The translations under genes were made by a program, and so were the position numbers. This document shows, one piece after another, positions 38,350 to 51,440 of a stretch of 64,000 nt of DNA. Numbering within the stretch: position 1 is the first letter of the stretch; every line of letters begins with the position of its first letter. Origin of the DNA: Chromobotia macracanthus (Eukaryota > Chordata > Actinopteri > Cypriniformes > Botiidae); assembly GCA_036877525.1 (NCBI GenBank), contig JAZGTH010000158.1:62001-126000 (forward strand), read 5' to 3'. The notes beneath the pieces were generated by a model. It was not told the origin of the DNA and made no database searches. It was given only the letters and a program-made list of their open reading frames with translations.

Positions 38350-41300
38350 AAACCTTTGCAGCTCTGCCATTTTGCACTTCAAAGATCTAGCCAGGCAGGT
38401 TAAATGAAAAGCAAATGTGTTGCCCTGCCGTGCAAATACCTCAAATGTTTAAGCAGGTGCAAGCAATGAGGGAGGTGGGCAGTGACAAAGTCTTGACTGC
38501 ACCTTGCTGCAGGACGAGAGAGAGAGAGATGTCCGCCTCCCTTTATACAAGACACAGCCTTCTACAAAGGTTATAGAGAGGTCATCTCAGTGCAGGTCTC
38601 AATGGTCAATTACTACAGGTTACCATAGGATAATATGCAGCCAAGTAATAGATTGATTTTCTCACAGAGTGTATGGGAATATGTCTTGTTCTGCTATAAG
38701 TTACTGTCATAGTTGTATGCCTGCTGATGCATATTATGCAGAACGTTTTGTATTAAGATGATTTATGAAACAATTTACACGAATTAGACTATATAGTGCA
38801 TTAAAGATGATTTTTCGTCTGCCTCTTATAGCAAGTCACCAACAGTTGGCACTGTTTCTCTGAATGAATGTTTCTCTGGCAAAAGACAGACAACGATGGC
38901 CCAACAACATGAGCAATACTATATCACATCTGCGCCTGCGAAGCTTTGCATTTTAGCCTTGTGTAAATAGGAAAATAAAACTACATTAAAGAAGGAATGA
39001 ATAAGAATCTATTAAATCAACATCTGTATGGCTGTGCATATATGAGGACAGCACAGATAATGTTGTTGTTTATATTTAAGTCCTGCTGCCATTTGTAAAT
39101 CCACATCCAGGGTTCCCAGGTGTTTATAAATCCCCTTGACATTTTATTCAGACATTCTTTACTTTCAGTGACATTATACTCCTGCAGGGGAAAACGGGGG
39201 ATAGAGGGTCTATATGCTCAGGGTTTTTGGAACATCTCCCAGGGCCTTTATATGGAAGTCTGAATAGTTGGTTAGTGTTGAGTGGCCTAAACTTAGTTTG
39301 TTAGCACTTTAAACTTACCTATTGTTAAACTAATAGATAAATTGCCATGCAGAGAATATTTCTAAGCACTATAGAACAGGAAAATAGTGTTATCTTATAT
39401 ACAGCAATTATGCAACGGGATTGTTATGAATATGATGCCTATAAAAAGATGGAAACAAATATGTATGTAAAATATCTAAAATATGCATAATATAAGATCA
39501 GCTGGTTATATTGGCAAAACAATAAAACCAACAGGGTGATCATCCTGAGGGGGCTCATTTTGCAAAAACAACAAGGTGATTTTACATTATCCTTTTAATT
39601 ACACCTTCAGCCAAGTTAATAGGTGGATATGAAATATTGATTTAAGTTGAAATTGTGTATATATTTCTATACATAATATAATAAATACATATTATCTGTA
39701 ACCTTTTAGAGTTATAATTATTTTTTGTTTTAATTTTTCCACACTTTACAAATGATTTCTAGTTCCCTGAATGTGACTGGAAAAAAAAATACAAAGACAA
39801 TTAATACGCAATTAGTGAAAATGTCAGTCAATTGTTGGCGTACATCTCAGAGTCATATACAATGACACTCGTTAATTAATTTAAGCTTAATTAGTTGCCA
39901 CTGCTGGATCACCATCCAAAAAATGATATGGATTCAAAGCGGGTTTCAGGCACCATTATGTGTAAGATGATATCTACATATCAGCTACTACTAATGTTGG
40001 GGTTTTGTTCATGACAAGGCGGTTTGTGTTTCTGTAATTACAAACTCAGCTCAAGTGTTCCATGCTGCTGGAAAAAAGGCAAAAAACAAAAATGAGGGGC
40101 AAGGCATTCCCATCACGCCTACATTTGATCTGCATTACTGCCAGATTGCCTAACACTGCACAGCTCCACTGTCAGACAGTTCACGTCTATTTTGAGGAGG
40201 ATCGATTATATTTTCCTGAGAAAATTGTGTGCAGTTGGAACCACAGTGTAGCTCCAGGCTGAACATTATGCAAAGAGGCAGTAACCCAACAAAAGAGGGT
40301 TTTTCCTTGTTTGAAGGGTCAGGTTGGGGAGCTCTCTGATGGAGGAGAGAGTGGAGAATCTTGGCTTCTGGATTTATCTGGTGAGCTAAGCATAAGGCAC
40401 TTCTCTCCCTCCATTTTTCCTCTATCTCTGGCACCAAACTTATCACAATAATGTTGAGTAAGATCGTTTTTGGCTTGTGCCTGACAAACTGATATAAATT
40501 TCAATCTGACTCCGACAGAAGTTTTCATTTTGCCAGGAGTGCAAAAAGAGTTAAGAGGATATAGCATATAACACATTATGTGAATACAAGCACTAACATT
40601 GGAAGTGAAGAGGGATTTTTACAGATGTCTGAATGTGATTTTTAACATGTTTAACAACTTAGCAGTAGTTGTAAAACTACTTAGTAATATTTAAATACCA
40701 AAATAATTTTTACATGTTCTGTGTGTAAATAAATAATGCTAAATTTAAGGATCAACAAGAAATCTCTCAAGCAGTATGCATGTTTTTATTACTTTATTAT
40801 CTTTTATCTCCTGATAATTCTTTGCTCCAAAAAAACATATATGTATGTATATGTTATGTATTAACATATAATGGACTTTTATGTTTTGTAATTTGTGTTG
40901 GTTTTGGCTGTTGTATGATGGGCACCTACAGCCAGGTCCAGTTTGGCACAAACAACAGAGGGAGGAATCTTGCACCCTCATTACACAGTAGCCACTCTAA
41001 TTACAAGCTGCTCAAGAGATGTTATTCTACACCTGCTGGTGACAATGACAGCACCTCTGTCCGGTGCTCGTCTTTTGCTTTTGTGTAACGGGGCACGGGG
41101 TGCAACACAACACCATTTTAAATAAATGAAGCTTCTTCAGAAGAAAGGCCAGCCAAGGAACAAAACAACTTCTTCAAAAGAAAAAAGGAGAGCTTGACTA
41201 GACAAGTCAAGAAGGCAGGTCATAATCTCACCTATCAACAGTTTTGATAAATTGCACATTTGCTGTTTTAATTGGTCTTGATGCAAAAACTAGCTATAGC

Positions 41301-42659
41301 TACATAACAAGTTCACTTTGTTCTTAAACTATTCCTGTTATTATTAACATAACATCAATTTTATCTGGAGGCAGCAAACTTGCACAAAGTCAGAAAATCA
41401 TCATTCTTGTTTTGTTGAATAGATTGATGGATGGATTTGTTGAACATGGCATTTTTCAAGTCTAAACTTGACAAAACATTGAACCAGAAAACTTTAACAA
41501 GGTCTATGCCTTTAATTCTTATATTATATATATTCATTATTAATAATCCAAAGTACCTTCTTTGAAATGAATTGTTTCAGATTGCTGCAATGATAATTGC
41601 TGCAATGCTAATGCAGCAATAGCCTGAAATAGAGGGGGAAAATTATTGGTAATTTTGACCTAACCATTGATGTTGAACAAATATATAATAATAATGCAAA
41701 TTTATGTTATATAGCCTGTAAAGTCTGTAAATTATTATAAATGTTTGAATCATTTGGTTCACATTGCTATACAAAAATTAGTAAAAACAAATTGTATCAA
41801 GCACTATTTGTATCTATTTGTGTACATCCCACAAGAGGTTTTCAATAAACTGCAGAATAACCTACGTGATCATTTTAACAAGTGAGGACCTCAAAAACCA
41901 TTGTTGTGCCATAAGTTCCCCATCAGTCTAAACAGAACATAAATGTATTACAGTGCTGAACACTTTTACACAAGTACACATTAGGCAGCATGTCTCTTAA
42001 AAGGTTTATGACATCCATTTAGCATCAGTGAAGCCAGCTTAACATGGCCATGTCAAGATAACATGCAAGCATCTAGTGGGCATTCACTGGCTGTCAGATG
42101 AGATTTTACAGTGGCCTTAAAGAAACAGGTCCTATGTTTCCCAGACAGGGATAGGGGACTTAAAATAGCAACCCAAAAGAGAAGAAAACGATGGGGATGA
42201 CAGAGGAAAAGGGAGAAAGTGAGAGAGAGCAAGAGAGAGAGTGAGTGAGAATGCGTTAGGCAGAGAAACCTGGACTGTGCTGTGAGTGGGGGCTGTTTTA
42301 AAAATCTAAAGATATTCTTAAACAGACACAGGCAGGGAAGTATAATACTTATCAGGGCAATAAATTATGTGTATACATTTCATAAAATTTTTTGAAATGG
42401 ATTGAGGAAAGTTATCATGAAGGATAAACTAATACCAAATGCATGAGACATTACACTAAACCAGACCAACAAAACACCTATAACTAGAAAAATACTAATT
42501 ATTAGCAATTTTAAGAGGTTTTAAATGAGTCATATTGGGGTATATATTGGCTAAGGACCACTGTAAGTAGAGCAGAGCAAGTATCTGTGGATAAAACTGG
42601 ATGCCTGAGTGTGTTCAGGTGAATAATTTGAGAGGAGAGCCATAAGAAGAGACAGCGTG

Positions 42660-43120
42660 TGAAGACGAGAGCATTCATGATTAAGGAAACAGAATATGGA
42701 ACAGTTCTGATTGCACCGATGTGCAGAATGCCGTTCTATGGAACAGTACGTTTCAACAATCTTTGGTCTTAATTTATCTCATTAGCTCCGTTCCGAGCCC
42801 CAGAAGGTGAAATCAAACTGCTTATTATCTCATGAAAGCCTCTGTATTAGTGATTGTTGGGTTGAAATTCACAGACTAAATAATTACTCTCTGTTTGTGT
42901 CTCTCCCTCCATCCTCTATGCATAATAAGAGGCTTCTGGAGAGATGGGTAATCTGGTTCCAGCATGCCTCTCCCAGCACACTCCCCTCTTCACGCGATCA
43001 TCAGATGGCAAGGCAGCTTAGTCAACCTCTCGCTATAGGCCAGGATAATAATTGCTGTATTAATTGGTGTTGTCCAAGCTCGACAGAGTATAAAAGATCC
43101 CACTGGGGCTAATAATTAAT
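42660..43120. promoter_or_regulatory. candidate conserved non-coding element
   Basis: This block is complex, repeat-free and rich in homeodomain-like cores (TAATTTAT, CTAATAATTAATG near 43109-43121, AATAATTG near 43046-43053). The 11-mer TATGGAACAGT occurs twice at 42695-42705 and 42737-42747, exactly 42 bp apart (four helical turns). The 101-codon frame at 42807-43112 has no recognisable domain. Enhancer function is inferred. Confidence 0.3.
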
Positions 43121-46100
43121 GTTTTTCGTCCTCTGTCTCCCGCTTTTCTTTCTCTTTATTTCCTGTGCCTCTGTCTCTATCTCTCCCTCATTCACCCTCC
43201 CACCCCTCCCACCTGTACTTTTGTAGTATTAGTAAGTGGTTAGATATGCAAGACTCGTTTACAATATTTTTAGACTTATAGCTAGCCAAAAAAAAACATT
43301 GTTGATGCAATACCATGTTTATTAGATTTTGCAAAAAAACAGCTTATTCACAAATTTCGTTGAGGTAGAACTAGCATAACATATATAAACTGAGTGTTTC
43401 TTAGTTCTCCCCTAGGAAGGAACTCTCTAATAAAGCCCATTGTTGAAACTTGCTCTACAGTTAATTATGCTGTTTTGCTGGAATCATGAAATTTGCTCAT
43501 AGTTAGATAATGATTGCTGCAACAAGCCGATCAGCTAAATGATAATACCTCATATAGTTATGTAGGCCTGCATTTTAGCTTTAAATTTACTAATCATTAC
43601 AAATAAGTAAAAGAATCATGATTTGTACACTACTAGCATAATCAAACCAAACTGAAAAACAAATACTATTTCCATTTTTTAATTATAATATTAGCTAGAT
43701 ATAATTATTATTTGACAAAAATAATGTCTTTTTTTAAGCAACTTTCTTGAACACTTGTCTGCCATTGGTTGAATAAACAGACAGTCCTACCCAAAACCTA
43801 TGCCAACAAACCAATGCTGGGCTTTCTCAAATGATTCAAATGTGTTAACCTTTAATATGTACAAATGGTTTTCTTGTATTAGTTTTGGCATATTAAAATT
43901 AGAAAAGTATTTTAACTTTTTTTTGAAGTGCACCATGACCTAAGAAATGATTAGCTCTAAAACCAAACAACAAAAGTTCCACGAAGTTCTGCATTTCCTT
44001 GTGGAGGTTCTATTTAAGGTGATTCAGAGGAACAGTGCAATTTCATCCCCTGTGCCACTGTCAGGAACAAATCCACAATGCTTCATTATAACATACTGAA
44101 ATGCAAAAACTTCTCAACAGATCCAATTTCAGAGTCAATTTCAAACATGTCATTCTAATTAAGTTTCAGTGCACTTGGACTTCTTAGTAGCTGTCAATAG
44201 ATTACCCAACAGCCCTGCGTCTGCATAAAGGCTGGTAATGGTCTTGACCCCCTACCCTTTACCCCCTTTGAAAGACAGCAGTAAGACAACTAGTTCATTA
44301 AAACGCCTCATTAGTCTTTTTCTAGTATGAAGGTTGTTCTCGAGGTAACACATTTTTGAAGGTCCATTTATGAGATTCTAACTGAACGTTCATAGGCTAA
44401 TCAAACTAAAAATCTGTAGCCTTATTAGGAATCAGTCCTTAGTGAGCGCACAACCATTTGTCAGTTCTCTGAAGCCACCTAATGACACATTTGTCAGTAA
44501 AAGTCCTGCTCTTTGTTAATCTCCTGGCTGCATTTACTGTTCTCTTTAATTGTGCACACAGCCATAGTGAGGAGGGACAAGAGACTTGGTGTTGGTAACA
44601 GGACCATAATGATCTGTTAGGGGAATAAATCCAGAGTAACAGAACTGTGTCTGACCTTTATTTTTAAAACAGGAAGAGAATTGCAAAGCATTGACATCTT
44701 ATGATTCCAGATCTGATCTGTCCTGATTACAGGTGCTTTCACACTCGTCAAGTAAGAGAAGGTGTTGCCAATGCCAGAGTGCAAGTACGTTTCCAGCTTT
44801 TGTATGAGAAGGGTAGTCACAAAGCACACAAATGGCTCAGATTTGATGCTAAATCCTTGCAAATGGCCACATTATTTTTTATAGATTTGATACATTTATT
44901 TAAACTGGGATTACACGGTAGACTATTGTAAACCTTGGTATCCAGTACTGAATATTTTGGTAACAACTGTCCAGTTATTACAAATGTTAACAATGGATTA
45001 TGGATTGGTAAAAATGGATTAACAAATGGTAACAAATACTGCAGTGTAACAAAAAAATATTATAATGTGGTTTAGCAATTATTTACTATACATTATTTAT
45101 TATTTACCATCATCATTTATAACAAAACTATGTTAAATTATCTTACAAATGAAATGATAACAACATTTATTTTACCATAATACATTTTCTCTGCTGCACA
45201 GAAAATTCAAAACAAACAATTTATATTTTATAATAATTTTGGTGCTGATGAAATGTGGACACAGTGGAAAACTAGAATAATTTCTAAGGAAACTGCATTA
45301 GAAGCCCCAAGGGCAGATCAAATGGCTGCCTTCCCAGCATGCACTGCTGCGTGAGATACTGGTAATTAACTTAATAGGGGCCTTTAATTACAGTGGATGG
45401 CTGATTCATGGCATGTGTTGATGCTCCCCCACTGGCCTAAACAACCACTTGCTGCTTGTTAAAGACAAACAAATGAATCTGATAGCAGGCTGCTGTCTGA
45501 CAACAGTAGGAAGCATATTTTGAAATGGTCAGACTGTGGCACTCGTGATCAAATCTTGTGGTCGTGATCAAATCTTGGTGCATTAGACTCCTGCTTTTGT
45601 AAAATTGTATTGATGAGCATACAGTATGCTACAAAAATACAAACAGATTAAAGTCTCTGCAGATCTGTTTCGATTGTTTGTTTTATTCCAAATATTTCAT
45701 TAAATATGGCAATTTATTACTCATTTCCCCTCAGGTTTATAAGTTATATAAACTAGAGTGTAATGTTGTTCTAATGTTTTTCAGGTTTAAAAGAGTCGTT
45801 GTCTAATACATAGATTCATTCTGATAACTAGAATGCTTCTTTATCTGACATTTTTAGCCAATTAAAGAACATACTGTGTAAGTTTATAGTTACTGATTTT
45901 GTCTTTGCAGTGCATTCACCTCTACCACAATCATTCATTTTATATAAGGTATGTGGGCACAATCGCAGTTAAATTCACACAAAACAAAACAATAAAAGAG
46001 GGCTGTTACTTTCTTTATGCACTGAGTGGATACAAATATCATTAGCCAATGTTTTGCTTCAAAGTGTCATATGCTATACTTCAAGTACATTAAAGAGTAT

Positions 46101-46539
46101 ATCAAACTGAACTTTTCATTGCATTATTAGTGCAATTAAAAATGCATATTGCAATGTTCTTAAACAATTTTCTTTAAAGTATACAGTAGTAGATCTGACG
46201 CTGTTGTGTTTAAATGGTTATATGGTTTACATGGGACAAACAAAATTATATTTTGTCATGGTAAAATTCCATGCACAAACCAACCCCATTGGTACTATCA
46301 TTTTATTTCTAAGTTAATAAAAAGTGTATTTTGTTAATATGGGAAAAGCATTATAGGTATTACAGCATGGGACCCTAAAAAGGTCTGCAGATGTTTTATT
46401 CTCTAGCTGAGGTCATCAGTTACTGTTGATTCTTTGACAATTGTAAGGAATAATTGCAAAACAACTTTTTGTGTGTTTTAGATGTTTGCCAATTTAGGCT
46501 ACTGTATAAAAGCAGAAAATGCTGTCAGCTGCCCAACCC
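43121..46539. other. non-coding DNA, no gene seen
   Basis: A pyrimidine-rich stretch (about 43128-43213) is followed by AT-rich sequence. A 19-bp tandem duplication with core TCGTGATCAAATCTTG lies at 45543-45577. Repeated words based on GGTAACA and GGATTA occur near 44960-45030. No exon or transposon is recognisable. Confidence 0.45.
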
Positions 46540-46990
46540 AAGCAATAACGTGTGTTAATTAGTCTGATAAATTACGTTCAAAACAATGACATGTTTAAAT
46601 AGTCAATTTTAGCTTGAATCCTAAATGAGATATTACATCAAAAGCCATCAATTTCCTCCCTTTTGCTCATTTGAAGAGGCGTGTGCCTTCCTGAAAGCAT
46701 TTTAAAGGTTACGATTTTCTTTGACGATAAAGCAGTACCTTTTAATGAAATTCTAATTAGTAATTTCATGGACTTTGTTATTAAGCATATCTGATTAGTG
46801 CACATTTTTACAGCAGAGCTCTAATTAAGAACACTTACTGTAAGGTTTCTAACCATTTTTGTTTCAAAGATGGAGCAAATTTGTTAAAACCCTTTTTGGT
46901 AAACAGTAAATTTAGCAGTTCAGAGTTGTAATTAAGTTAAAGCATGATTTCCCTGCACACCCTCTCATTCCATTAAAGTGTGCCAGCAGT
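46540..46990. promoter_or_regulatory. candidate conserved non-coding element, TAATTA-rich
   Basis: Several homeodomain-type cores occur in 450 bp: GTTAATTAGT (46554-46563), TAATTAG (46754-46760) inside a near-palindrome (46747-46767), GATTAGTGC (46793-46801) and CTAATTAAG (46821-46829). AT-rich DNA yields some by chance, but the density and lack of simple repeats make an enhancer plausible. Conservation is untested. Confidence 0.28.
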
Positions 46991-48298
46991 TCCCCAGAAA
47001 TTAGCAGAAGTATTTGCTTCTTTTGATATTTATTCAACCTGAACTTTCAATACTAAATTATGCCAATGTATACATTGCTGAAACAATATGAATTTGCATC
47101 AGTGTATTTATGACACTAAATGACCATTAAGATAACTGAGACCCAACTCTGTATTAATGCAACAATATAATTTACATAGTATTTTTGATATATCAATATC
47201 ACAGCAGGTCTGGTTAAGAATGAACACACTCTTTGTTCTATCAGCTTTAAAACATTTCGCTATGTTGCACTACGATCATTCCTCGTTTTTTGTCCAACTG
47301 TAGATTGTCCAGACAATCTACAGTTTTAATAAATACAACATTCCATGAGAATATAAATAAACACACAAAATTTCAATTATTACCATGATTGCAATGGAAT
47401 TTGTAATCAAATACTATATACATTTGCTCCTCAAACCACACAAGGCTGACTTACTGATTCTTACTGCTATACATGTGACATTAACTTTTTAAAGTACAGG
47501 CCCTCGTGGGACTCCTGAAGTCCCAAACTGCCAACACGTTTCAACAGTGGTGATCTGTTGGCCCAATGACTGCCACCCCAGTACAGGAGAGCCCATTCAA
47601 AGTCCATGGAGCCCTGCAGACCACCCCTTCAAACCCAAGCCTCATCCCCTCCTCACCCCCACTTTTTAACATGAAGTCTACCTTGTCAAGTCACAAGCAG
47701 GACCAGTAATTTGGTCTAATAATTACCAGACATCACCACAATGAAACATCAGTGTCTGAACTTCTTTGGGCCCAAATGAATTTTAATACATTTGGAAAAG
47801 GTTGGCCAGAGGTGGGAAAGGGCCTTGCAGAGGAGGGGAGGGGAGCTCACATGTGGAAGCACTTTAGGAAGTGATAAATGATTTGAAATCCATTGCGTCC
47901 CCCTGAATGGAAATAAGGGCGAACAGGTGTTAAATGCTAAACGCTGGTGCATTTTTAATCGAGATGGAAAGCGGTCGCCAGGTCTTTAGGATCAGATATG
48001 GCAAGACAGAAATGAGGTGTCAATCTGTGAGCAAATGGCTGAAGTTTGGAATTTCACAGGCTTTAGTTCTCTGACCCCAAGGCCTGGGCTCTACTGATCA
48101 CTGCAGCTTATGGGCAGCTTTACAACTGTTTAAAACAGTCTTTTGTTCCTGAGCTGTGTACACTGTCATTGTACAGTAGGTTACCATAGAAGTTGAATAC
48201 AGCAGTCATTAGCAAGGAGGTGATATGCAATCACCTCCAGCTCCACCAAACAGTTTCCACATCTTCAATACTTCAATTTCAGTTTATTAAAGATAATG
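46991..48298. other. non-coding DNA, no gene seen
   Basis: It contains a perfect inverted repeat at 47296-47325 (listed separately) and a GC-balanced stretch at about 47500-48130 without simple repeats, a further weak candidate for a regulatory element. No exon is recognised. Confidence 0.45.
47296..47325. repeat. perfect 14-bp inverted repeat, 2-base spacer
   Basis: AACTGTAGATTGTC (47296-47309) and its exact reverse complement GACAATCTACAGTT (47312-47325) are separated by CA. Unlike the other palindromes in the window it is of mixed sequence and not derived from a simple repeat. It is too short for a microRNA precursor and carries no adjacent transposon termini that I recognise. Confidence 0.95.
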
Positions 48299-48718
48299 TT
48301 TTAAAATATTCAGTGACTCAAAGTATTTGGACATCTAGGTCACAGTAAAAATTATTTGTTTAAATAAATAATAAAAATATCAATTAACAATTTTAATTAG
48401 TTTTCACATAAAACATTTCAATATATGTTTAAGTTTAAATATTGATATGTTGTTTTAATAGTAAGGCCATTCAGACAAGAAGTTATTAGGGAACTTCAGT
48501 ATCAATCTTGGCTGGTTGGCAAACGTTGTTGAACAGATCCATAGTTTATGTCATGAACTAGGTGACCAACTATATTTTTCAACTGTATTAAATATGCTTT
48601 TATTTTGTTAGCATTTCTTAATATACAGCAGACATCACTCAGATGGTCACCTAGTATCTAATGCAAAGATACTTTAAAGTAAATCCAAATAGTTTTGTGG
48701 GCCACTGTATTTTAAAAT
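48299..48718. mobile_element. CAGTG-ended inverted-repeat element (probable MITE)
   Basis: The left end CAGTGACTCAAAGTATTTGGA (from 48311) pairs with the right end (48684-48707), whose reverse complement reads CAGTGGCCCACAAAACTATTTGGA. The inversion continues outward through TTTTAAAATA on both sides (48299-48308 and 48709-48718), and TATT flanks both CAGTG ends. I know ends of the type CAGTGGCTCAAAAAGTATTTGGACA from teleost non-autonomous DNA transposons. The 400-bp interior is AT-rich and non-coding. The exact boundary and superfamily are uncertain. Confidence 0.6.
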
Positions 48719-50999
48719 GGACTATGAGTACAATATCAATTCAAAAGTATTAGCTTGGATGACAGTATTGTGTGTCCATACCCTGTAATCAATGGTTTCC
48801 AGATTACTTTACAGCAATGGATTCAGCAAAGAGTTTTTCTTAAAATTTAGCCAGTTTCACAAGCTAAACTCTAATTCACAATTTAACATTACAGATCAGT
48901 TCACCAGCAGAATCATACACATTAGAGCACAGAGCAAAAGTATGTTTTTGTGTCTATAATTATTTTATTGGCCTTTTTTAAATGTTACAAGCCCTCAAAA
49001 TTAAATCCTTTTAAAGTGAAAAAGAAAACAATCTGTTTCCCCTTTTAGTAACAATATGAGCAACACTGGCAAATGAATTATCTCACAATTGTAATTTGTC
49101 TGACTGTTAATCTGTTTGTTTATTAGTTATATTCTCTCTCTTTTTGTCCTTCTTTCTGTGTCTCTCTAACTCTCTCACACCCATCAAACTCTTAATTTTA
49201 TTCATAGTTTCAGGAACGCCGCTGAATTGTCCACTTGTTTTAAGTCGAAACACTCTGGGCCTGTTTGGTGCCAGCTGTCCAAACATGAGAGGCAGAGATG
49301 ATGATGGTAGTTTAGGGGGTTGAGGAGAGGGCAGTGCAATCTGATGACGATGTGTTATATTTCTCCCTGACCCCAACACATCCCAGAATGCATTACAGCT
49401 TAGCACACTCTAATCAGGCAGCACACAGTGGGAGATGTACAGCTGGTGAGACTATTCATTGTAATTCAAGTTAATTTACATCATACCTATAGGCTGGCCC
49501 AGAGCCCAGATGGAACATAATCCTATCTGTTCTCCAACACACGCTAACCATTTCATAAGCCCCCCCAAAAACACTGCAGCCTTCTGCTTTATGGTTTGGA
49601 TCTTCCTTGCTGACAAGACCATCTCAGACCGGGATGAATTCATTGCTTTAATGCTGGTTTGGTGCTGGTCTAGCTGATGATTTGGCATAACCAAGATTAA
49701 CTAATACATCTAAACTGGATAACCAGCATGGTCTTTCTGGTAAAACCGATTAACTTTCTGGTCAAACTAGCCAAGTTTAGAACACCAGCAACCCGTACTA
49801 AAGACCAGCACACAAAAATTAGACATGCGTGTGACCAGCTGTGCTGGTGACCATCTATGCTAGTCTATAAACAGGATTTATCCACACAATGCTTCAGCAG
49901 GCTGTGCCAGATCATTGTTTTGCTTCATTGCTGTTTTATGGGAGTTTTATTGGTTGTTACATTAATAACATGGGCAAACTAATTTACCAGATCCTGTCTG
50001 CTTTAAAACCGCTGGAACAAAGGCTAGGAGGGTGGAAATCAATTTAAGTCTGGTGGCAGAGCTGCTGACCTGTTTACACTTTGAAGACCGTCGCTTTTAA
50101 AAAGGAAGAGAGGGGGAAAAAGAAAAGAAAAAGCATCTAAGAAGTTATTTAACTACAAACAACGGCAACCTTCCCCATTCCAGCTGCATAATCAAGCATA
50201 ATAAGTGGCCTGCAAAGGTCCACTTAATGTATTTCTAACACTGCAGACCAGCTAATCCTGTCACAGAGAATAAAATGGAAGGGTGTGTGTGTATGTTGGG
50301 GGGTGGGGGCTGTTGACTGTTTTTGTGTGCGTGTAAGCTGCAGCCGGGATTTGAATGTTTAACTCCACAAAGCCTCATATTTCTGCCCAAGAGCAGATCC
50401 ATTTTTCCGCTTTAGTGGCCATCAAGGAGTAGAGAAAATAACAATAACAGCAGGGGCAGAGCGACAGTTCACAGTGGACTGAAATATGCCTGTAATGACC
50501 GCTCTTACTCCGCCTCTAAATAGAGACCTCCTCTGTCAAGCCCTGTAAAGCATAACTGAAACTGCATGATATTCACACAAAGATTCGGGGCATGAGAACC
50601 AATCTTAAAATTTAGATGTGTTTATTTAAAAACAGCAGAAGATAGAGATTCTACCACAGATCATTCGTAACAGAACATCTCTATAACACAAGTCATCCCT
50701 TCAAGTAATAGTTACTACCCTTACTATAATAACTTTCCTTAATATAATAAGTTTCGTATAAGTAATTTCGTTTGAGCAATACACTCTCACTGACCTTGGT
50801 TAAATATTTTTAGCCAGCCTTTCTCGTTCTATTGTAGGTAGCGCAGCACAGCGGAGCTCGAAGCTCTGAAGAGTTTGTAAAGCGTGAAATTTAGAGATGC
50901 ATGTGACGCTAGGCCAGTCAAGAGACAAAATAAACAAAGACGTCACGGAAGACAAACAGAGATTGGAGTGCATCAGATGTCTTGCTCTCTGCCCCTGGC
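48719..50999. other. non-coding DNA with a diverged repeat
   Basis: No exon is seen. It includes the GCTGGT/ACCAGC repeat at 49651-49867 (listed separately), GGGGTGGGGG near 50299-50309 and GT-rich sequence near 50283-50335. The rest is unremarkable. Confidence 0.45.
49651..49867. repeat. degenerate GCTGGT/ACCAGC interspersed repeat
   Basis: The motif TGCTGGT or its complement ACCAGC(A) recurs in both orientations: TGCTGGT at 49652-49658 and 49663-49669, then ACCAGCA, ACCAGCAA, ACCAGCACA, GACCAGCTGTGCTGGTGACC, and a decayed TGCTAGTC at the end. The block looks like a diverged copy of the CTGGT-rich repeats known in teleosts. Subfamily is not assigned. Confidence 0.6.
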
Positions 51000-51440
51000 T
51001 CTGTCAAAACACCTTTCCTGGGATCTGTAAAATAGACAGGGTCCATTAGGAGCTCAAGCATATAATCACATCTCTGTAATGAGTTATTAATTAAACCAGG
51101 GGCATTCATTGCCCTGCTAACAGCCTCATAAACAATTGACTGGAGATTTGTGATTTTTCACTCACTGACACCATTAAACAAATCAATATTGGGTTTTGCA
51201 GTGAGAGCTCTGCACCCGGCTCTCCCTGGTTTTTGCCAATCAGCCGCCTTGAATACTAATAAGGGAATTAGTCCCCTCATATTCCGCATGTGTCCCATCA
51301 AACAGATTCTTATCAAGAGGGAGCAGAAGACTCATTTGCATGGAGAAAGACTTTGCTTTGTAGGTAAAGATTTCACAATATGTCATTCATTTTGGTTTGT
51401 TCTCCCATCCTCCATCTTCCCCTTATGTACGTAAACACAT
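51000..51440. promoter_or_regulatory. candidate conserved non-coding element with octamer
   Basis: The block is GC-balanced and free of simple repeats, with a perfect POU octamer ATTTGCAT (51334-51341), the homeodomain-rich GAGTTATTAATTAAACC (51080-51096) and a CCAAT-type GCCAATCAG (51235-51243). A 94-codon frame (51150-51434) crosses it without recognisable domains. POU plus homeodomain sites fit a developmental enhancer. This is inference. Confidence 0.3.

Larger units (their letters stand above)
36201..42659. other. non-coding DNA, no gene seen
   Basis: No exon or transposon is recognised. It holds a G6/C6 hairpin at about 36385-36404, GA runs at 37169-37192 and 42220-42251, CT and GA tracts at 38113-38141 and 38298-38349 (listed separately), AT-rich sequence between 37500 and 37860, a small hairpin at 41193-41211, and duplicated ATTGCTGCAAT (41581-41591 and 41596-41606) with an inverted TGCAGCAAT at 41612-41620. 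Confidence 0.45.
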
